DNA of 64,000 bases from CABQCM01 sp965145485 (GTDB lineage Bacteria; Bacillota; Clostridia; Oscillospirales; Acutalibacteraceae): assembly GCA_965145485.1 (NCBI GenBank), contig CBCTCU010000008.1:1-64000 (forward strand), in the 5' to 3' direction. A model generated the notes under the pieces. The model ran no database searches. It was not told the origin of the DNA and was given only the letters and a program-made list of their open reading frames with translations. Shown one piece after another: positions 60,880 to 64,000 of the stretch (the first letter of the stretch is position 1; every line of letters starts with the position of its first letter). Made by a program: the position numbers and the translations under genes.

Positions 60880-62108
60880 CCGGCTCCTTCCTCCAGCGCA
60901 TACGCCTTGCGGCGGGCGCGGCCGGGGGGATGGAGCTTGCAGCCGCGCGTTCCCTCGTGCGGTATCAGGCCGGGATGTACGCCGGCCTTCTCTCGAATCA
61001 CGGGGAACACGCGGTGTGGACCAATATGGCCATGCCGACCGAGGCGATCTATGCCCTTGGCCTGACCCCGGTCCATATGGAGCTGACCGCCGGATGGCTG
61101 TCCACACTGGGGCTGGCGGGCAGGTGTATCCGCGCGGCCGAGGAGGCGGGCGTGCCCGTCTCTTTGTGCTCTTACCACAAGGCCCTCATCGGCGCGATGG
61201 AGCTGGAGGAGCTCCCGCCGCCCCGCTACGCGGTCTGTACCAGCCATATCTGCGACGGGGGCAACGGCATGCTGCAATACTTCCGCCGCCGCTTCGGGAC
61301 CAAGACCCATCTGATCAGCGTACCCTATCATCGCGAGGCGTTGGGCGCGCTCGACTATGTGAGCGCCCAGATGGAGGAGGCGATCCACGCCCTGGCCGCG
61401 GATACCGGCCGCGGGGTGGACCGGCAGGCCTTGCAGCGGGCCGCACGCTGTTCCAACGAGCAGCGCCGCGACTGGTTACGGGCGAACAATCTGCGCAAAA
61501 CCAAGGTCCTGTTCCCCGGGCACCTCGCTTTGCGCAACCTTTTTGGCGTCTCCTTCCTCAGCGGCAGCGAGGTGGGCTGCAAGATCGCGCGGGAGCATCT
61601 CTCCCAGCTCACCGCCCTCTCGCAGGGGGAGAAAAGCCCGATGCCCGGCGGGACAGGCAAGCGGGTGCTGTGGGTTCACTTCGCCCCGCTGCACGCGGGG
61701 GAGCTCATGCGCTGGTTTGAAGCGGAGGGCTGCCAGATTGCCTTTGATATCACCGGCTGGGTTTATTGGCCCCGGCTGGACGAGGATGAGCCGGTACGCT
61801 CCTTTGCCCGCAAAGCGGCGTCCCATTTCTATTTGGGCGAAAGCCGGGAACGCATGGAGCTGTATCGCCGCGTCATCCGCGAGTTCCATATCGACGCGTT
61901 GGTGCTGCTCGCCCATTCGGGATGTCGCGCCATCCCCGGCGCCGCCTGGGAGCTGCGGCGGCTCAGCCGGCAGCTGCGCCTGCCTTTTTTGGAGCTGCCC
62001 GGCGACTGTATCGACCCGCGCGGTATGCCGCGCGAACAGGCGCGGCTGAGGATGGAGGCCTTTCGGGAAAGCCTGATGGATCGAGTGGATGGAGGAGATA
62101 GACCATGA
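60876..62108 (+). CDS. 2-hydroxyacyl-CoA dehydratase D-component-like protein (3 of 3)
   Basis: 410 residues; the ATG at 60876 overlaps the previous stop and has GGGGAGGAGAGG upstream. MAMPTEAIYALGLTPVHME is the PxE strand of the family; Cys in SLCSYHKALIGAM and YAVCTSHICDG are cluster-ligand candidates; the second domain has LLAHSGCRAIPGAAWELRR and LELPGDCIDPRG with QARLRMEAFRESL, as in HgdB. Probable partner of the gene before it. These proteins in plasmalogen synthase PlsA and in benzoyl-CoA reductase act reductively, so dehydration is not the only option. Confidence 0.82.
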   Translation: MTGSFLQRIRLAAGAAGGMELAAARSLVRYQAGMYAGLLSNHGEHAVWTNMAMPTEAIYALGLTPVHMELTAGWLSTLGLAGRCIRAAEEAGVPVSLCSYHKALIGAMELEELPPPRYAVCTSHICDGGNGMLQYFRRRFGTKTHLISVPYHREALGALDYVSAQMEEAIHALAADTGRGVDRQALQRAARCSNEQRRDWLRANNLRKTKVLFPGHLALRNLFGVSFLSGSEVGCKIAREHLSQLTALSQGEKSPMPGGTGKRVLWVHFAPLHAGELMRWFEAEGCQIAFDITGWVYWPRLDEDEPVRSFARKAASHFYLGESRERMELYRRVIREFHIDALVLLAHSGCRAIPGAAWELRRLSRQLRLPFLELPGDCIDPRGMPREQARLRMEAFRESLMDRVDGGDRP

Positions 62109-62854
62109 GCTTGCAGAACAAAACCATTCTGGTCACCGGCGGCAGCCGCGGCATCGGGCGCAGCATTGTGCTTGATCTGGCCGAGCGGGGAGCCAACGTG
62201 GCCTTTACTTACCATACCGGAGCGGACAGCGCAAAGAAGGTCGAGAAGATCGCCCAGCAGCGGGGTGGCAACGCAACCGGCTACGAGCTGGATGTGCGGC
62301 GGCGCGATGAGGTCGAACGGCTGGTGCAGCTGCTCGATCTCGGGCGCCGGGGGCTGGACGGCCTGGTCAACAACGCCGGCGTCCGCATGGATCGAACCCT
62401 GCTGAACATGAGCGAGGAGGAGTGGGAGGCCGTTATCGCCACCGATCTCACGGGGATATTTTATCTCACCCGGGCGGTGCTGCCGGCCATGTTTGCCCGC
62501 CGCAAGGGCAGAATCGTCAGCATCGGCTCGGTCAGCGGAATCAGCGGCCTGGCAGGACAGGCCAATTACTCAGCCGCCAAGGCCGGAATCATCGGCTTTA
62601 CCAAGGCTCTGGCCAAAGAAACGGCGATGTTTGGCATTGCCGCCAATGTGGTCGCGCCCGGCCCGGTCGATACCGGCATGCTCGATGGGATGGACGAAAA
62701 ACAGGTGCAGCGTCTGTTGCAGGGGGTGCCCATGCGCCGTCTTTGTACCCCCGACGAGGTGGCCAAGCTGACCTCCTTTTTGCTCGACGACGGCTTGTCG
62801 CCCGCCTATCTTACCGGCCAGGTGATCGCCCTCGACGGGGGGATGGGTCTGTGA
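62105..62854 (+). CDS. 3-oxoacyl-ACP reductase (FabG type)
   Basis: 249 residues; the ATG at 62105 overlaps the previous stop after GGAGGAGATAG. Short-chain dehydrogenase signature: TGGSRGIGRS (NADP-binding), NNAG, SIGSVSG with the catalytic Ser, YSAAKAG with Tyr-Lys, and VAPGPVDTGM. It reduces the beta-keto group made by the ketosynthases. No enoyl reductase or FabZ is in the window. Its stop overlaps the GTG of the next gene. Confidence 0.94.
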   Translation: MSLQNKTILVTGGSRGIGRSIVLDLAERGANVAFTYHTGADSAKKVEKIAQQRGGNATGYELDVRRRDEVERLVQLLDLGRRGLDGLVNNAGVRMDRTLLNMSEEEWEAVIATDLTGIFYLTRAVLPAMFARRKGRIVSIGSVSGISGLAGQANYSAAKAGIIGFTKALAKETAMFGIAANVVAPGPVDTGMLDGMDEKQVQRLLQGVPMRRLCTPDEVAKLTSFLLDDGLSPAYLTGQVIALDGGMGL

Positions 62855-64000
62855 GCGCTTTGCACGACGGGTCGGATCCCCTGACCGGCCTTCCCGGCCG
62901 CGAGGAGGCCGCGCGGGAGATAGAAGGGCTCCTGGCACAGGGGATGACCCTGTGGGTCGGGCTTCTTGATGTGGACTTTTTTTATAATATCTGCGCACGG
63001 GTCGGCCGAAAAGAGGGCGACGGTATTTTGCGCCGCCTGGCGGCCCTGCTGCGGGAGGCGGCGGGCGGGCAGGCCTACCGGGTCGGCGGGGACGAATTCC
63101 TACTGCTCGCTACGGGAAACGATCGGGCGGCCCCGACCGAATTTTTCCAATCGCTCCGCCGGCGGGTCGCCCGCGCCGGCCTTGTCACCCTGCCGCCCTA
63201 TGAAAAGGTTCCGGTTCGCGTGAGCATCGGCGTGGCCCGGGCGAGGGGGCCGATGGACTCCTTTGTCGTGATCAAGACGGCCGAAATTGCCCTGCAAAGC
63301 GCCAAAAAGATGGGGCGATATCGGGTTGAGGTACTGGATGCGGAGGGATTACAATGTAGGGCGCAGGGCCGGCTGCACACCCTGGTGGGGCACGCGCTGC
63401 GAGGCGACTGTGCCGAGGGAACGCCTGCTTACGAGGCTTCTCTCGCCGAACCCTATGGGGTGGAGTTCGCAGGGGAAGATCGACTGATTTATGCCGACCG
63501 CTCCAATCATCGGATCAAGCAGGTGCGCCGGGGGATGGTTACCACTCTTTGCGGTACGGGGCAAAGCGGTTTCTCGGGCGACGGCGGCCCGGCCGGACAG
63601 GCCCGGCTGTGCAAACCCAGCGGCGTGGCCTTCGCGCCGGAGAGCGGCAGGATTTACATCGCTGACACCGGCAATCACCGGATTCGGATGATCGAGCGCG
63701 GCGTTATCACCACCCTTTGCGGCACGGGGCAAAGCGGCTTTTCGGGCGACGGCGGCCCCGGCGCAAAGGCGCAACTCAATCGTCCGGGCGGCGTGGCGGC
63801 CGACAGCCGGGGCAATGTCTACACCAACGATTACGGCAACAACCGCATCCGGCGCATTGACCCGCGGGGGATGGTTTCCACCGTGGCAGGGTGTGGGGAG
63901 TACGGTTACCGGGGGGATCATGGAAAGGCGGCGGACGCCTGTCTTGACCGTCCCTACGGATTGTGCGTCACCCCCGATGGCGAGCTGCTCTTTATCGCCG
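62851..64000 (+). CDS. GGDEF diguanylate cyclase fused to NHL beta-propeller (runs off the window)
   Basis: The frame opens with a GTG at 62851, overlapping the FabG stop (GTGA), and stays open to the window end, at least 383 residues. DPLTGLPGR begins the GGDEF domain; LLDVDFFYN carries the metal Asp, the active-site loop RVGGDEF is at residues 77-83, and SIGVAR and AKKMGR complete the domain by about 165. From about 200 on there are NHL repeats: IYADRSNHRIKQV, IYIADTGNHRIRMI and VYTNDYGNNRIRRI, each followed by a GTGQSGFSGDGGP-like turn. No membrane helix is seen so far. A cyclic-di-GMP synthase joined to a cytosolic beta-propeller, coupled to the lipid genes, is unusual; the remainder lies beyond the window. 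Confidence 0.85.
   Translation, partial: MSALHDGSDPLTGLPGREEAAREIEGLLAQGMTLWVGLLDVDFFYNICARVGRKEGDGILRRLAALLREAAGGQAYRVGGDEFLLLATGNDRAAPTEFFQSLRRRVARAGLVTLPPYEKVPVRVSIGVARARGPMDSFVVIKTAEIALQSAKKMGRYRVEVLDAEGLQCRAQGRLHTLVGHALRGDCAEGTPAYEASLAEPYGVEFAGEDRLIYADRSNHRIKQVRRGMVTTLCGTGQSGFSGDGGPAGQARLCKPSGVAFAPESGRIYIADTGNHRIRMIERGVITTLCGTGQSGFSGDGGPGAKAQLNRPGGVAADSRGNVYTNDYGNNRIRRIDPRGMVSTVAGCGEYGYRGDHGKAADACLDRPYGLCVTPDGELLFIA

Noticed and set aside
1..64000. CRISPR array
   Set aside because: No regularly spaced repeat-spacer pattern was noticed; the repeats seen are tandem, att-related or operator-like.

Overview
The window looks like chromosome from a fairly GC-rich member of the Clostridia, probably Oscillospirales-like. 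Supporting signs are a T-box-controlled tyrS, strong TTGaca-17-TATAAT promoters, aAGGAGg ribosome sites, the rpsF-ssb-rpsR and rpsO-pnp operons, and 2-hydroxyacyl-CoA dehydratase type proteins. The taxon is inferred from gene content only.

Layout. Positions 1-182 hold two copies of a hairpin-rich 91-bp tandem repeat. A PurF-like protein that lacks the N-terminal cysteine nucleophile follows, then rpsF-ssb-rpsR and a tRNA-Ser(GCT). The tRNA 3' end is the left attachment site of a roughly 4.5-kb integrated element (3498-7974). It carries small accessory genes, a ribbon-helix-helix protein with three operator-like palindromes, a DUF2442 protein and two tandem Fic proteins, one without the catalytic histidine. 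It has no recognisable integrase. A partial copy of the tRNA end closes it at 7952-7974. Then come a multiply frameshifted pseudogene, a GyrI-like protein and a 2511-residue secreted M26-type metallopeptidase with cohesin-like and dockerin-like segments.

From 18.7 to 42.2 kb the content is mostly housekeeping: ribokinase and an ADP-ribosylglycohydrolase beside an AraC regulator, murC, an EF-G paralogue, T-box/tyrS, an auxin-efflux-type carrier, rpsO-pnp, a nitrilase-family hydrolase, hflX and htpG.

From 42.9 kb to the right edge lies the most unusual part, a biosynthetic region of about 21 kb in at least two transcription units, with many genes overlapping by 4 bases. It encodes a type II ketosynthase/ACP/acyltransferase/ketoreductase set, an extra ketosynthase-like protein without the active-site cysteine, an ATP-driven electron activator with three dehydratase-type iron-sulfur partners, a phosphoenolpyruvate-synthase-like phosphotransferase, a crotonase, a membrane-anchored alpha/beta hydrolase, three B12-type radical SAM proteins, a local SAM synthetase, a GroES-like protein and a GGDEF-NHL fusion cut by the window end. 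No enoyl reductase or FabZ/FabA dehydratase is visible. The simplest inference is an oxygen-sensitive pathway for an unsaturated or radically modified acyl lipid. A polyene ether or plasmalogen-like product is one testable possibility.
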